64,000 nucleotides of DNA from Tillus elongatus (Eukaryota; Arthropoda; Insecta; Coleoptera; Cleridae): assembly GCA_964006375.1 (NCBI GenBank), contig OZ023269.1:63041968-63105967 (forward strand). The letters are read 5' to 3'. The notes under the pieces are model-generated. The model saw only the letters and a program-made list of their open reading frames with translations, ran no database searches and was not told the DNA's origin. Positions 62,601 to 64,000 of the stretch are shown piece by piece. Numbering within the stretch: position 1 is the stretch's first letter; each line of letters opens with the position of its first letter. Both the position numbers and the translations under genes were made by a program.

Positions 62601-64000
62601 CAGCGCTGCAAAAAATTTAACAACATCCATTGTGCATGCAGTTCATGAATCAACCATTGTTCCAAATCAACTATCAAGACCAAAGAAGTCATACGTAACA
62701 CCTCAATATATCCTAGATCTAATTAAAGAGAAAACAGGGTCAGGCGACTATGGCTTGATAATCATACTAGTCAAATGAAAACCAGACTTAATCAATTAAG
62801 TCACCAAGTAAAAAGAGAACTTGATGAACATAGAATATGATCATTTCAAAAATATATAAGTGAACTAGAAGCAGCAGATCCCTCAATGTGGAGAGCTACC
62901 AAAAAAATACTTCGACAACCACAAACTACATACAGCTTAAAGACTAACAACGAAGTTCACGATACAGATAGACAGCGTAGAACATTTGCCGAGCATCTAG
63001 AAAACGTTTATGTTCCAGCGCCTTTACCAAATCACACCCTCACCAAAGAAATTAAATGATTTATTGATAATGTGCTTCCTAATATAAGCCCAAACACCTT
63101 CTGGATAATTACCTCAGACGAAATATCTGATTTAACCAAAATAATACCAATAAAAAAATCCCCTGGTCATGATCTCATACCGAACATAGTTCTTAAAAAT
63201 CGACCAAAAAGTGTTTTGAGACATTAGCGCTTATATTTAATGCATGCCTGTAAACTGGGTATTTTCCACACACATGGAAACACGCTGTAATTATCATGTT
63301 CCTGAAACATGGAAAAAACAAGATGCACCCATCAAGCTATAGGCCTATCAGCTTGCTATGCACTTTAGGCAAGCTTTTCGAAAAACTGATACTGAGGCGA
63401 CTGAACGAATTTATGGAACCCCCACAAAGTTCGGGTTCAGAAAAAAGCATGCAACTCTTCATCAACACCTTCGTTTAAATGAAATTATTGTCAAAGGATT
63501 CGAAAACAAAAAATATACCACCGTAGCATTTCTTGACGCAACACAAGCTTTTGATAAAATATGGATCGACGAGTTCCTCTTCAAATTAGCTAAAATTCAA
63601 GACTTATCCTCCTATCTACTCAAAATCATTGCCAGCTTCATACAAAATAGAACATTTGCAGTAAGAATAAACGCTGAATTTTCCACAACTAAAGCAATTC
63701 ACGCAGGAGTACTTCAAGGTTCCATTTTGGGACCTACACTATATAATTTATATGTAAGCGACATACCATGCGAACAAGGCTCCTTATTGGCAATATATGC
63801 GGACGATACAGCGATAGCAGCACAACACTAAAGCATATTCGAATCCAGGAAAGTTTTACAAAATTCTTTAAACAAATTTACAAAATGGTGCAAGAGCTGG
63901 GGAATCACTATAAACTCATCAAAGAGCCAAGCTAAAATCTTTACGCCCTTAAGAGGACCAAATCCGCCACCGTTACAAATAGATAACAAAACAATCTCTT
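62601..64000 (+). pseudogene. Jockey-like LINE ORF2 reverse transcriptase, runs off window
   Basis: Multi-frame RT: KSPGHDLIPN (about 63165), SSYRPISLLCTLGKLFEKL (about 63320), GFRKKHATLHQ, FLDATQAFDKIW (motif A, 63530), GVLQGSILGPTLYNLY (63705) and IYADDTAI (motif C, 63795). A stop follows at about 63831, with coding again to the end (WCKSWGITINSSKSQ). Frameshifts and internal stops. The rest of ORF2 lies outside the window. Confidence 0.9.

Overview
This is a repeat-dominated, AT-rich window from an animal nuclear genome. The retroelement families point to an arthropod, most likely an insect: a gypsy-group errantivirus with an envelope gene, a single-frame Ty3/gypsy element, a LINE with a DUF4780-type ORF1, and a Jockey-like LINE. 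I could not support any conventional host gene, multi-exon gene or bacterial-type feature. Nearly everything recognisable is mobile or virus-derived, and many insertions can be dated relative to each other because one interrupts another and target-site duplications (TSDs) survive.

Layout. 0-1.5 kb: 3' end of a LINE (RNase H, zinc knuckle, A-rich tail). 1.7-2.6 kb: 5'-truncated LINE copy with a 12-bp TSD. 3.1-5.9 kb: broken LOA/R1-like LINE with ORF1 joined directly to RT. 5.9-8.3 kb: small tandem repeats, no gene. 8.4-21.3 kb: two tail-to-tail copies of a Maverick/Polinton (adintovirus)-like deletion derivative. They carry three unassigned small proteins in fixed order, a type-B DNA polymerase N-terminal fragment, a KilA-N/DUF3627-like gene and an integrase C-terminus. 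The left copy's KilA-N gene is split by a 5.9-kb insertion (8-bp TSD). That insertion has inverted ~312-bp repeat units at its ends and contains a nearly full-length 5.05-kb LINE (12-bp TSD). 22.9-28.9 kb: apparently intact Ty3/gypsy element with a 1546-codon gag-pol on the minus strand and near-identical LTRs.

29-39 kb: two tRNA-derived SINEs, hairpin MITEs, and a ~1.3-1.6 kb inverted repeat. One arm of that repeat holds a 231-bp insertion that is a perfect 95-bp palindrome with hammerhead-ribozyme-like cores. 39.8-40.3 kb: a third copy of the Polinton-associated small protein. 42.7-59.3 kb: an errantivirus with 405-bp LTRs, CGCG TSD, tRNA-Ser-type primer site and polypurine tract. It keeps gag, protease, an integrase zinc-binding segment and env, but lacks RT/RNase H and the integrase core. 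Its env is split by a 10.7-kb block made of four copies of a (TA)n-bearing, Helentron-like repeat family, one further LINE copy and a large inverted repeat. 59.4-60.2 kb: ~90-bp minisatellite. 60.5-64 kb: Jockey-like LINE running off the window.

The genes do not form a host pathway. The most interesting unit is the Polinton-like derivative: its gene order and even its internal deletion junction are shared by two copies, and one of its proteins is recognisable in three copies, although the family is unassigned. All functional calls are from motif reading only; no database search was possible.
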